This document shows, in pieces, positions 16,854 through 25,019 of a stretch of 64,000 bases of DNA. The DNA is taken from NCBI GenBank assembly GCA_947494715.1, contig CANLWG010000001.1, forward strand, positions 806,001-870,000. Direction: 5' to 3'. How positions within the stretch are numbered: position 1 is the stretch's first letter; each line of letters begins with the position of its first letter. The DNA is from an uncultured Flavobacteriaceae bacterium (lineage in GTDB: Bacteria; Bacteroidota; Bacteroidia; Flavobacteriales; Flavobacteriaceae). The position numbers and the translations under genes were made by a program. The notes beneath the pieces were generated by a model, which searched no databases, was not told the DNA's origin, and was given only the letters and a program-made list of their open reading frames with translations.

Positions 16854-18221
16854 TTAAGGATTTAGGTTCAAAACCTTTAAAACTCTTTTTTTTCTGAGAT
16901 ATGATTCAATAATATGTGAGGTGTTCGCATCACCCTTCATAGGCGTTATAATTGATTCTAAGATATGAATATTATTAATTTGATGGTTCAGGTCATAATA
17001 ACCCAACCCTCTAAAGGCTCCTTTTTTTATAAGAATGGCACTATATTCTCCCGTCTCTCTTCCCTTATCCACTATAACGACATTTTTGCCGGCCAGCGAG
17101 AACTTTGCCAAGGCATCCAGAGCTCTCTTATTGTAATCCAAAATGTCTTCCTTGTTCGTATGGGCTCCTTTGCAGCAGCTATGTTCGGATTCCGAGCATT
17201 TGTTTTTAGCTTCAGGAAGCCCATTCAGTTTATCACATAATTCATTTTCGACACTGATTTGACGAATAAACTTCTGGGCTCCTTGAAAACTATTGAAAGT
17301 AGTTACCACTCCTTTGGAAAAAGTATGGGATGCCGCCTTTAGGATAACATAACCCCGTTCATCCACGGATTGATAAGCTGCATGGGAAAACAACTTTTGT
17401 CTCTTATGGTGGGCATACTTGGGTTTATTACGTCTTAATTCTTCGTTCTCTTTTAATAGGGCGACCAATTCGCTCCCGGTTTTTTCAAAAATCACCTTTT
17501 TGGTTTCTTTTTGAATTTGCCTCGCCCGGTCACCATTTTTAATAAAGTGCTCGTTTACCTTTTTTTTGATATTGTTGGATTTCCCAAGAAATATAATCTC
17601 ACCTTCTTTATTGTACATATAGTAAACCCCAGTTTCCGAAGGCATCTGCTCAACGATATCCAATTGTCTTGGAGAAAGCTCACCCTGTGTTTCCGAACGC
17701 ACAATATGGGTGAGTATGGATTTATCCATATCCTTGGAAAGTAATACTTTAAAGAGTTTCAATGTGGCCAATGCATCTCCATTTGCCCGATGTCTATCGC
17801 TTACGGGAATTCCCAATGAACGTACCAATTTCCCCAAACTATGCGATTCGGCATCGGGAATTAGTTTTTTGGCCAAGTCCACGGTGCACAATGTCTTACG
17901 TTCAAAGTTATAGCCCAACCTTCTGAATTCTGTCCGAAGTATTCTGTAATCGAATTGCGCATTATGGGCTACCAACACACTGTCCTGGGTAATTTCCACA
18001 ATGCGTTTGGCCACTTCATGAAATTTCGGAGCTGTCCGCAACATTTTGCTATTAATACCGGTAAGGTTTACAACAAAGGGTTGTATTTCTCTTTCCGGGT
18101 TCACCAAACTTATAAACTTGTCCACCACTTGGTGACCATCAAATTTATGTATGGCAATCTCTGTAATACCCTCTTCATTGTATTTACCACCTGTTGTCTC
18201 AATATCTAAAACTGCATACAT
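16854..18221 (-). CDS. DEDDh exonuclease fused to GIY-YIG nuclease domain
   Basis: 455 residues. The N-terminal 165 residues form a DnaQ-type 3'-5' exonuclease with catalytic D6 and E8 in LDIETTGG, D91 in AHNAQFD, and H144 and D149 in HRANGDA. A GIY-YIG domain of the UvrC/Cho type follows at about 195-240 (GVYYMYNKEGE and GKSNNIKKKVNEHF), then a C-terminal region with cysteines near 335-355. This fusion is found in several Bacteroidota and Actinobacteria and probably acts in DNA repair. The exact substrate is unknown. A 3-base gap separates it from the channel gene. Confidence 0.88.
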   Translation of the reverse strand: MYAVLDIETTGGKYNEEGITEIAIHKFDGHQVVDKFISLVNPEREIQPFVVNLTGINSKMLRTAPKFHEVAKRIVEITQDSVLVAHNAQFDYRILRTEFRRLGYNFERKTLCTVDLAKKLIPDAESHSLGKLVRSLGIPVSDRHRANGDALATLKLFKVLLSKDMDKSILTHIVRSETQGELSPRQLDIVEQMPSETGVYYMYNKEGEIIFLGKSNNIKKKVNEHFIKNGDRARQIQKETKKVIFEKTGSELVALLKENEELRRNKPKYAHHKRQKLFSHAAYQSVDERGYVILKAASHTFSKGVVTTFNSFQGAQKFIRQISVENELCDKLNGLPEAKNKCSESEHSCCKGAHTNKEDILDYNKRALDALAKFSLAGKNVVIVDKGRETGEYSAILIKKGAFRGLGYYDLNHQINNIHILESIITPMKGDANTSHIIESYLRKKRVLKVLNLNP

Positions 18222-18273
18222 GCACTAAGCTATTTTTCCAGATCTACAAGGAAGTTCAAACCTTGTAAATTCT

Positions 18274-18933
18274 TTAATGTGCGTTTCTTGCCCCAAAGAT
18301 ACTACTTCCTATACGTACCATAGTACTGCCCTCTTCAATGGCTATTTCATAATCACCACTCATACCCATAGAAAGAATGGAAATATTGGGAATCGTTTTT
18401 TTGGTCGAATCAAAAAGTGTTTTCAAAAACCTGAACTCCCTTCTAATTTGATTTGTGTCATCCGTAAAAGTAGCCATGCCCATTAACCCTACAATGGCGA
18501 TATTTTTCATTTTATGAAATGTATCCGAATGAATGAGTTCGTTTAATTCATTGGCGTTTAATCCAAATTTGGTCGTCTCCTCCGCAATATGAATTTGTAA
18601 AAGACAGTTTATTACCCTGTTATTTTGTTTGGCCCTTTTGTCTATTTCCCTCAGTAGTCTAATACTGTCCACTCCGTGGATCAAAGAGACAAATTCCGCC
18701 ATGTACTTGACTTTGTTGCGCTGTACGTGTCCAATCATATGCCATTGAATGTCCTTGGGCATATTTTCCCATTTTTCGACCATCTCCTGAATTTTATTCT
18801 CACCAAAAATCGTATGACCAGCATCATAAGCTTCCCTGATTTCGGAAATGGACTTGGTTTTGGAGACGGCAACAAGGGCTACATCATTAGGGAGGGTATT
18901 CTTGATTCTTTTAAGATTCTCGGTTATGGACAT
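18274..18933 (-). CDS. YggS-family pyridoxal phosphate-binding protein
   Basis: 219 residues. PLP homeostasis protein (PLPBP/YggS). It has the family marks LVAVSKTK with the cofactor lysine K25, FGENKIQEM near 43-51, WHMIGHVQRNK near 64-74, LLQIHIAEETTKFG, and SMGMSGDYEIAIEEGSTMVRIGSSIFG at the end, which includes phosphate contacts. It carries no catalytic role that is firmly known; it buffers PLP. The gene stands between the exonuclease and the DUF1015 gene, 21 bases from the latter. Confidence 0.93.
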   Translation of the reverse strand: MSITENLKRIKNTLPNDVALVAVSKTKSISEIREAYDAGHTIFGENKIQEMVEKWENMPKDIQWHMIGHVQRNKVKYMAEFVSLIHGVDSIRLLREIDKRAKQNNRVINCLLQIHIAEETTKFGLNANELNELIHSDTFHKMKNIAIVGLMGMATFTDDTNQIRREFRFLKTLFDSTKKTIPNISILSMGMSGDYEIAIEEGSTMVRIGSSIFGARNAH

Positions 18934-18954
18934 GGCCTATTAAAAAGTTTGGAA

Positions 18955-20190
18955 TTATAGTTCATAAATCGTGAGCCCACTCCGAAGTTTTGGCTCAATA
19001 TAAGTGCTTTTGGGAGGCATGGTCAATCCCGCATTGGCAATAGCCTTGATTTGGTCCATGGTTATAGGAACAAGACTAAAACCTACGGCAAAATTACCTT
19101 GGTCCACTTCATCTTTCATATGGATGATGTTATGTTTTCCATAACCATATTGGATGCGCTTATCATTCCGCAGATCCTTAATGTTTAAAATGGGTCCCAG
19201 AACGGTTTTGAAAAGGATTTGGGTATCCAATTTACTGAGGGCATCGGTAAAACGATATACCTTTTTTCGTAGGTAGAGGGAATAAAACTCACCGTCCAAA
19301 TACATGCTAAAATGATGTTTTTTTGTCGGCTTGTACAGTGTATTTCCTTTGTTTTCGATTCTAAAAAAACCATCTAACCGTATGAGAAATTCTTTTTTGG
19401 TCAACCCGTTCAAATCTTTGACCATACGATTGAATTCATAAATCTTGATTTCGGATTCGGGAATGAGATAGCTCATGAAATAGTTATAAGGTTCCTTTCC
19501 CGTATGGTCTAGATTGGTTTTTTTGCATATTTCGGCCAAAAGATTTGATGAAGCACTTCTATGATGTCCATCGGCAATGTACAAGGCCTTTAATTTGATG
19601 AATGCGGTTTCCAGTTGATTCACTGTTTCCTTTTCAGAAATGATCCACAACTTATGGGTAACCTTATCCGTAGTGGTGAAGTGATACTCTGGATCGGTCC
19701 GCCTTTCACTTTCTATGATTCCCGAAATAGTTTTATCATCCTTATAGGTCATCAAAACGGGTTCTGCATTGAATTTCACGGTTTCCAAATAGTGGGCGAA
19801 CAATTCTTCCCGGGGACGGATGGTATCCTCGTGCTTTTTTATGATATTGTTTTGGTAGTCTTCAACACTGGTGGCACAGAAGAGCCCGCAACACTGAAAA
19901 TTATCTTTTTTAACCTCATACAAATAGAAACTATCCCGAGCGTCCTTTAAAAAGATGTTGTCTTCCAAGAACTCCAAATATCTATTGTATACCAATTTAA
20001 AACGCTTGGGGCCGGAAATCCTTTTATCAAACTTGTACCCAGGATTGATAATGTGTAAAAATGAAAACGGATTAAAACTCAATACAGCTTCCAGCTCTTT
20101 TTTTGAATATTCCTGATATGATCGGGAAGCCACGAAAGGGACCTTATCCTTGGCAGGGCGTATGGCCTTAAAGGGTTTTACTATTGCCAT
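18955..20190 (-). CDS. DUF1015 family protein
   Basis: 411 residues from the ATG at 20190, which gives the family start MAIVKPFKAIRP; a longer frame to 20250 would run into the upstream gene. Conserved DUF1015 blocks are present: VASRSYQEYSKKEL near 20-33, YLYEVKK-like text, ALYIADGHHRSASSNLLAE near 205-223 and NYFMSYLIPESEI. The IADGHHR segment resembles an active site, but no activity is established for the family that I know of. It begins 7 bases after the 3-hydroxyacyl-CoA dehydrogenase stop, so the two are co-transcribed. Confidence 0.9.
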   Translation of the reverse strand: MAIVKPFKAIRPAKDKVPFVASRSYQEYSKKELEAVLSFNPFSFLHIINPGYKFDKRISGPKRFKLVYNRYLEFLEDNIFLKDARDSFYLYEVKKDNFQCCGLFCATSVEDYQNNIIKKHEDTIRPREELFAHYLETVKFNAEPVLMTYKDDKTISGIIESERRTDPEYHFTTTDKVTHKLWIISEKETVNQLETAFIKLKALYIADGHHRSASSNLLAEICKKTNLDHTGKEPYNYFMSYLIPESEIKIYEFNRMVKDLNGLTKKEFLIRLDGFFRIENKGNTLYKPTKKHHFSMYLDGEFYSLYLRKKVYRFTDALSKLDTQILFKTVLGPILNIKDLRNDKRIQYGYGKHNIIHMKDEVDQGNFAVGFSLVPITMDQIKAIANAGLTMPPKSTYIEPKLRSGLTIYEL

Positions 20191-20197
20191 TTGAAAT

Positions 20198-21085
20198 TCA
20201 TTTGAATTGGGAAGATACTTTTTCAGCTTTTCGGGATTCTGAATAAGCATAGAACCCTTCCCCGGATTTTACACCCAATTTTCCGGCGGTGACCATATTG
20301 ATCAATAGGGGAGAGGGCGCATATTTTGGATTTTTAAACCCATCATACATTACGTTGAGAATAGACAGGCAAACATCCAATCCGATGAAATCGGCCAACT
20401 CCAAAGGTCCCATAGGGTGTGCCATTCCTAACTTCATCACCGTATCTATTTCCTTTACACCGGCCACTCCATTAAATAAGCTTTCTATGGCTTCATTGAT
20501 CATGGGCATTAAGATACGGTTGGCAACAAACCCGGGATAGTCGTTTACCTCTACGGGGGTTTTTCCCAATCTTTCCGAAAGTTCCATAATTGTATCCGTT
20601 GTGGAATCGGAAGTGTCGTACCCTCTAATTATTTCTATTAAGGGCATAATTGGTACAGGGTTCATAAAGTGCATCCCGATGACCTTATCCGGTCTAACGG
20701 TTACAGCTGCGATTTGGGTAATGGATATTGAGGACGTATTGGTTGCTAAAATCGTATTTGGATTGCAGTTTTCATCAAGATCTTTGAAAATATTGAGTTT
20801 AACTTCCAAGTTCTCGGTAGCGGCTTCGATTACTACATCAATATCCTGTATTCCATCAATGAGAGAGGTATGAGTAGTGATGTTGTCCAATGTGGCCCTT
20901 TTTGTTTCCGCATCGATTTTTTCCTTGGCAATCATTCGATCCAGGTTTTTGGAGATGGTTGCAAGCCCCTTCTGTAGCGCATCATTGGAAATATCCACTA
21001 GATTCACCTTGTTTCCATTTTGGGCAAATACATGGGCGATTCCGTTTCCCATGGCTCCAGAACCTATGACTGCTATCTTACTCAT
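20198..21085 (-). CDS. 3-hydroxybutyryl-CoA dehydrogenase
   Basis: 295 residues from the ATG at 21085 (MSKIAVIGSGAMGNGIAH), preferred over an upstream in-frame ATG at 21100. NAD(P)-dependent oxidation or reduction of 3-hydroxyacyl-CoA. Rossmann motif GSGAMG near 8-13; the catalytic histidine is in IGMHFMNPVPIMPLIEII near 135-150, and NDYPGFVANRIL and GMAHPMGPLELADFIGLDV follow. Length fits the short-chain family without a hydratase domain. Whether it serves butanoate or phenylacetate degradation cannot be told from here. Confidence 0.92.
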   Translation of the reverse strand: MSKIAVIGSGAMGNGIAHVFAQNGNKVNLVDISNDALQKGLATISKNLDRMIAKEKIDAETKRATLDNITTHTSLIDGIQDIDVVIEAATENLEVKLNIFKDLDENCNPNTILATNTSSISITQIAAVTVRPDKVIGMHFMNPVPIMPLIEIIRGYDTSDSTTDTIMELSERLGKTPVEVNDYPGFVANRILMPMINEAIESLFNGVAGVKEIDTVMKLGMAHPMGPLELADFIGLDVCLSILNVMYDGFKNPKYAPSPLLINMVTAGKLGVKSGEGFYAYSESRKAEKVSSQFK

Positions 21086-21163
21086 AATGTTATTATACAT
21101 TTAAAGATTTTTTCTAATCCCACGGCATCCGATTTTTACTTCTAGTCCCTAGTGAAGGTATTC

Positions 21164-22123
21164 CTAGAAGCACTCGATTACTTGTAGTGCCACTTGTAGC
21201 GCATTGGTTCCCTGCTTTAAAGTGACTATGGGAACGGTATCCTTGTTTATGGCTTCTGCAAAGGTCTCCAATTCGTCCAAAATGGCATTGTTCACTTGAA
21301 TTTCAGGGTTTTCAAAATAGATTTGCTTTTTTTCACCTTCGGCATTTTGTAAAATCATATCAAATTGTCCCGGGCTTTCGGGTGCGTCCTTCATCTTAAC
21401 GACCTCGACCTTTTTTTCCAGAAAGTCGACCGAAATGTAGGCATCCCTTTGGAAAAAACGCGATTTTCTCATGTTTTTCAATGAAATTCTACTGGCCGTT
21501 AGGTTGGCTACACAACCGTTTTCAAATTCAATACGTGCATTGGCAATATCCGGTGAATGACTTACGACGGATACGCCGCTGGCATTTATTTGTTTTACTT
21601 TTGAGTCTACCACACTGAGTATGGCATCTATATCGTGTATCATTAAATCAAGTACAACGGGCACATCGGTACCCCTAGGATTAAATTCGGCCAGCCGGTG
21701 CGTTTCAATGAACATTGGATTCTTTATTTTATTCTTGACTGCCCCAAAGGCAGGGTTAAATCGCTCTACATGCCCTACCTGACCCTTGACATTGAACTTG
21801 TTTTCCAGTACTATCAGTTCTTGAGCCTCTTTTAAAGTGTTGGTAATCGGTTTTTCAATAAATACATGCTTGCCTTTTTCCATTGCCTTTTTGGCGCATT
21901 CATAATGGGAAAGGGTAGGGGTAACAATATCCACAACATCTACGGCATCTATGAGGGAGTTCATGTTTTCGAAATAGGAATAACCAAATTCCGTGGCCAC
22001 TTTTTCTCCATTTATAGCATCTGGATCATAGAAACCTATCAATTCATATTTCGAGGATTCATTGAGTAAACGCAGGTGTATTTTTCCTAAATGTCCTGCC
22101 CCCAAAACACCGACTTTGAGCAT
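21164..22123 (-). CDS. Gfo/Idh/MocA-family oxidoreductase
   Basis: 319 residues starting at the ATG at 22123 (MLKVGVLGAGHLGKIH), which fits the family better than the in-frame ATG at 22141. N-terminal Rossmann domain with G-A-G-H-L-G near 8-13 and the EKP motif (HVFIEKPIT near 90-98). The C-terminal substrate-binding domain includes MIHDIDAILSVV with the conserved histidine region. NAD(P)-dependent oxidation of a sugar or related compound is likely; the substrate is unknown. Monocistronic, divergent from pcm. Confidence 0.88.
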   Translation of the reverse strand: MLKVGVLGAGHLGKIHLRLLNESSKYELIGFYDPDAINGEKVATEFGYSYFENMNSLIDAVDVVDIVTPTLSHYECAKKAMEKGKHVFIEKPITNTLKEAQELIVLENKFNVKGQVGHVERFNPAFGAVKNKIKNPMFIETHRLAEFNPRGTDVPVVLDLMIHDIDAILSVVDSKVKQINASGVSVVSHSPDIANARIEFENGCVANLTASRISLKNMRKSRFFQRDAYISVDFLEKKVEVVKMKDAPESPGQFDMILQNAEGEKKQIYFENPEIQVNNAILDELETFAEAINKDTVPIVTLKQGTNALQVALQVIECF

Positions 22124-22149
22124 ACTTTTTAATTTTTTCAAAAGTAAGG

Positions 22150-22260
22150 ATAGTTTGTGAGTTTAAAGGTTTGTTGAATGTTGTTTGTAGTTCCATGTTG
22201 GAATTTTTATTTCGAAAGAGAATTGGAATTTGGAACTTGGATTTTGATATTTTCCGTTCT
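22150..22260. repeat. TTGGAATTTGGAAC-rich intergenic repeat
   Basis: The divergent gap before pcm contains TTCCATGTTGGAATTTTTATT and AATTGGAATTTGGAACTTGG within about 55 bases, resembling the arrays at 1050-1194 and 8614-8690. The open frame extended upstream of pcm through this stretch is unlikely to be translated. Confidence 0.45.
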
Positions 22261-22285
22261 AACTTCGTCTTATAAAACCAAACCA

Positions 22286-22927
22286 TTGAAGGATACCTTA
22301 AAGCATCGGGGAATGCGCAACCAATTGGCGGACATACTAATCGCCAAGGGCATCAAGAACCAAAAAGTATTGAATGCTATCCGTGCCATACCCAGACATT
22401 TGTTTATGGATAGCAGTTTTGAAGGTCATGCCTACCAGGATAAGGCTTTTCCCATCGCGGCCGAACAAACCATCTCACAACCTTATACCGTGGCATTTCA
22501 AACTGAATTGTTGGAAATAAAACCAAATCAAAAAATCTTGGAGATAGGTACGGGAAGTGGTTACCAAACCGCCATATTAATTCACCTAAAGGCAAAAGTT
22601 TTTACTATAGAACGCCAATTGACACTTTTTAAAAAGACTAACATTTTCTTCAAAAAGATGGGATATCGTCCTAAAAAGTTCATTTTTGGTGATGGGTACA
22701 AAGGTCTTTTGGAAGAGGCTCCGTTTGATGGTATTATTGTAACCGCAGGTGCTCCAGAGGTTCCAAAAGCACTCATGTCTCAATTAAAGGTTGGTGGTAG
22801 ATTGGTTATACCCGTAGGAGTCGATGAGCAGATTATGACCGTGTATAGAAGAAAATCCGAAAAAGAATTTGAAAAAAAAGAATACGGTTCTTTTCGGTTT
22901 GTTCCTTTATTGGAAGATAAAAATTGA
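22286..22927 (+). CDS. pcm: Protein-L-isoaspartate O-methyltransferase
   Basis: 213 residues. S-adenosylmethionine-dependent repair of isoaspartyl residues in aged proteins. Family blocks: RHLFMDSSFEGHAYQDKAFPI (residues about 30-50), EQTISQPYTVAFQTELL, the SAM-binding loop EIGTGSGYQTAIL and GLLEEAPFDGIIVTAGAPEVP. The frame continues upstream to 22178, but that N-terminus is repeat-derived, so I take the TTG at 22286 (reads MKDTLKHRGMRNQL), which matches the usual flavobacterial start. An ATG at 22313 would cut off conserved residues. Confidence 0.88.
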   Translation: MKDTLKHRGMRNQLADILIAKGIKNQKVLNAIRAIPRHLFMDSSFEGHAYQDKAFPIAAEQTISQPYTVAFQTELLEIKPNQKILEIGTGSGYQTAILIHLKAKVFTIERQLTLFKKTNIFFKKMGYRPKKFIFGDGYKGLLEEAPFDGIIVTAGAPEVPKALMSQLKVGGRLVIPVGVDEQIMTVYRRKSEKEFEKKEYGSFRFVPLLEDKN

Positions 22928-22957
22928 TGTTTATCCAAAGAATATACCGTTCCCCGC

Positions 22958-23419
22958 TCAACGGTTAAAACTCTTTTTTATCCGGTCCAGGTCTCGTTTG
23001 TTGTCCCTATCCTTGATGGTTTCCCGCTTGTCATAAAGCTTTTTACCCTTGGCGAGGGCAATTTGTAGTTTGGCGAGCCCTCGATCATTTAGAAAAAGTT
23101 TTAAGGGAATTATGGTCAGCCCGGAAGTTTTCACTTCCTTTTCCAGTTTTTTGAGTTCCCGTTTATTCAGTAAAAGCTTTCTTTCCGCTTTTGGACGGTG
23201 ATTAAAATGTGATGCATGCGAGTATTCATCAATTTGCATATTGATTACGAAGAGTTCGCCCCGGTCATTAAATTCGCAAAAGCTTTCGGAAATGGAGGCC
23301 TTGCTTTGGCGGATGGACTTTATCTCCGTACCTGAGAGCACAATTCCGGCGATATAAGTATCCAAAAACTCGTACTCAAAACGTGCTCTTTTATTTTTTA
23401 TATTGATGTTCTGTTGCAT
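22958..23419 (-). CDS. smpB: SsrA-binding protein SmpB
   Basis: 153 residues. Binds tmRNA and delivers it to stalled ribosomes in trans-translation. Family motifs: [15 protein letters not shown] near 8-22, [19 protein letters not shown] near 24-42, and the C-terminal basic tail [16 protein letters not shown] that enters the decoding site. I chose the ATG at 23419 ([12 protein letters not shown]); the in-frame extension to 23461 is poor. Convergent with pcm. Confidence 0.94.
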   Translation of the reverse strand: MQQNINIKNKRARFEYEFLDTYIAGIVLSGTEIKSIRQSKASISESFCEFNDRGELFVINMQIDEYSHASHFNHRPKAERKLLLNKRELKKLEKEVKTSGLTIIPLKLFLNDRGLAKLQIALAKGKKLYDKRETIKDRDNKRDLDRIKKSFNR

Positions 23420-23536
23420 GGGACGACAAAAATAGGAACAATAATCCGTACAACAATTCATTAAAAAATTGATATACTACGAATATTTTGTAAGATTGAT
23501 GCACATTTACGTACCATAGTAGCATAATGTTATCGT

Positions 23537-24289
23537 ATGAAAAAGGCAATCGTTTTATTTTTTGTCAGCATGATCCTAGCTTGTGGGCAAAAGGCCAAAA
23601 CAGAGCTTTCGGCCCAGGAAGTTGTTGATGAAAGCATTAAAGTGAGTGGAGGGGAAGAGTATAAAAAAAATACCATCTCCTTTGATTTTAGAGGTAGGTC
23701 CTATATAATGGAACGCAATAATGGGCGGAAAGTTTTAAAACGGATCTTCCAAATAGATTCCAATACGGTTTTGGATATTAAACAACATAATGGACTTCAA
23801 CGTTTCGTTAACGATAGTTTGGTCCATCTGCCGGACTCCATGGCAAACAAATATGGCAATTCCGTCAATTCCGTACATTATTTTGCTTATTTACCTTATG
23901 GACTCAATGACCCTGCAGTAAATAAGAAACATTTAGGCCGGTCACAGATTAAAGGGAAAGACTATCACAAGATACAGGTAACTTTTAACAAAGAGGATGG
24001 AGGTGATGATTATGACGACACCTATGTGTACTGGTTTGACGTAACTACTTTAAAACCGGATTATGTTGCCTATGAGTTTCATGTTGACGGTGGAGGCAAG
24101 CGTTTTAGGCAAGCCTATAACGAACGCTATGTAAATGGCATACGTTTCGTCGACCACAACAATTACAAGCCTATTGACCAAGCTATTGCGATTCAAAAAA
24201 TGGATAGCCTATTTATCGCCGGTCAATTGGAATTGCTGTCCCAAATAGAATTGAAGAATATTACCGTCCTTCCGGGCAATTACAATTAA
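23537..24289 (+). CDS. DUF6503-like lipoprotein
   Basis: 250 residues. Lipoprotein signal ending in LAC (MKKAIVLFFVSMILACG), then a predicted beta-rich domain with conserved FDFRGRSYIMERN, NDSLVHLPDSMANKYGNSV and YVYWFDVTTLKPDY. I associate it with the DUF6503 family, widespread in Flavobacteriia and with no known function; the family name is from memory. Homologues have sometimes been mislabelled as aldolases; nothing here supports that. Its 3' end overlaps the convergent histidine phosphatase gene by 29 bases. Confidence 0.8.
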   Translation: MKKAIVLFFVSMILACGQKAKTELSAQEVVDESIKVSGGEEYKKNTISFDFRGRSYIMERNNGRKVLKRIFQIDSNTVLDIKQHNGLQRFVNDSLVHLPDSMANKYGNSVNSVHYFAYLPYGLNDPAVNKKHLGRSQIKGKDYHKIQVTFNKEDGGDDYDDTYVYWFDVTTLKPDYVAYEFHVDGGGKRFRQAYNERYVNGIRFVDHNNYKPIDQAIAIQKMDSLFIAGQLELLSQIELKNITVLPGNYN

Positions 24290-24812
24290 ATTGTAGTCGC
24301 ATGTCCGTTACCGTACCGTTTGTAATTTGTACGATGTACAAACTGCCGTTATCGTAATCGTCCATGGGTTCATATTTATCTTCCCCTATCATTAGATTAA
24401 CAAATTGTGGCGTAGTATTGCTGTGGCCAACGACTAAAACCTTCTTATTGAGGTTGTCCGCCTTAAATTGCTCAATATTAATTTCTTCGGGAACATAGTA
24501 CTGCACTATGATATCTTGCTTTACAGATGTTGGTGCGGCCGTCATCGTTGCTCTTTCGTAGTCAGTAGTATAAATGGCGTCCAAAGGTACATCGTCAAAT
24601 ATTTCGGCCCAGTGCATAGCACGCCCCAGACCCTTTTGATTGAGTTCGGGATCGACATTATCGGGATTTGAACGATCCTTTTCCGCATGGCGGATAAAGT
24701 AAAAAGTAGATACGCCATAATCCGAATAGGATTCCTCTGGGTTTTTATCTTCTTTGCAACCTAGGAAAAGGAAGAGTACAACTAATGTCAATACTATTTT
24801 GATCGGTTTCAT
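24261..24812 (-). CDS. Histidine phosphatase lipoprotein (SixA/PGM-like)
   Basis: 183 residues. The signal peptide ends in FLGC, so it is probably a lipoprotein. Histidine phosphatase motif FIRHAEK with R41 and H42 is the phosphohistidine site. A second conserved histidine lies in VVGHSNTTP near 133, and ELNQKGLGRA and YTTDYERATMTA are typical of the family. The in vivo substrate is unknown; SixA-like members dephosphorylate phosphohistidine or small molecules. The 3' end overlaps that of the convergent DUF6503-like gene. Confidence 0.87.
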   Translation of the reverse strand: MKPIKIVLTLVVLFLFLGCKEDKNPEESYSDYGVSTFYFIRHAEKDRSNPDNVDPELNQKGLGRAMHWAEIFDDVPLDAIYTTDYERATMTAAPTSVKQDIIVQYYVPEEINIEQFKADNLNKKVLVVGHSNTTPQFVNLMIGEDKYEPMDDYDNGSLYIVQITNGTVTDMRLQFNCNCPEGR

Positions 24813-25019
24813 CTACTGGCTTGATTATTTTATGTTGATTGCCCCCAGAAAAAAGCAGGTAATGCCCTGATTTTGCCCTTAGTGCCCCGAATAACTGTTA
24901 CCATTTTGGCTCCAGGACTAAAATACTAGGTTTTTCCCTTGTGGGGAATTTTCTTTTTATTGTAACTAAAATTACTGCTAAATAGTATGTAAACCAGCTA
25001 GTTTTTTGTTTTTTTGCGT

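Noticed and set aside
22946-22965. ACCGTT/AACGGT hairpin between pcm and smpB
   Set aside because: Only 6 base pairs with an 8-base loop and overlapping the smpB stop; too weak to call a terminator.
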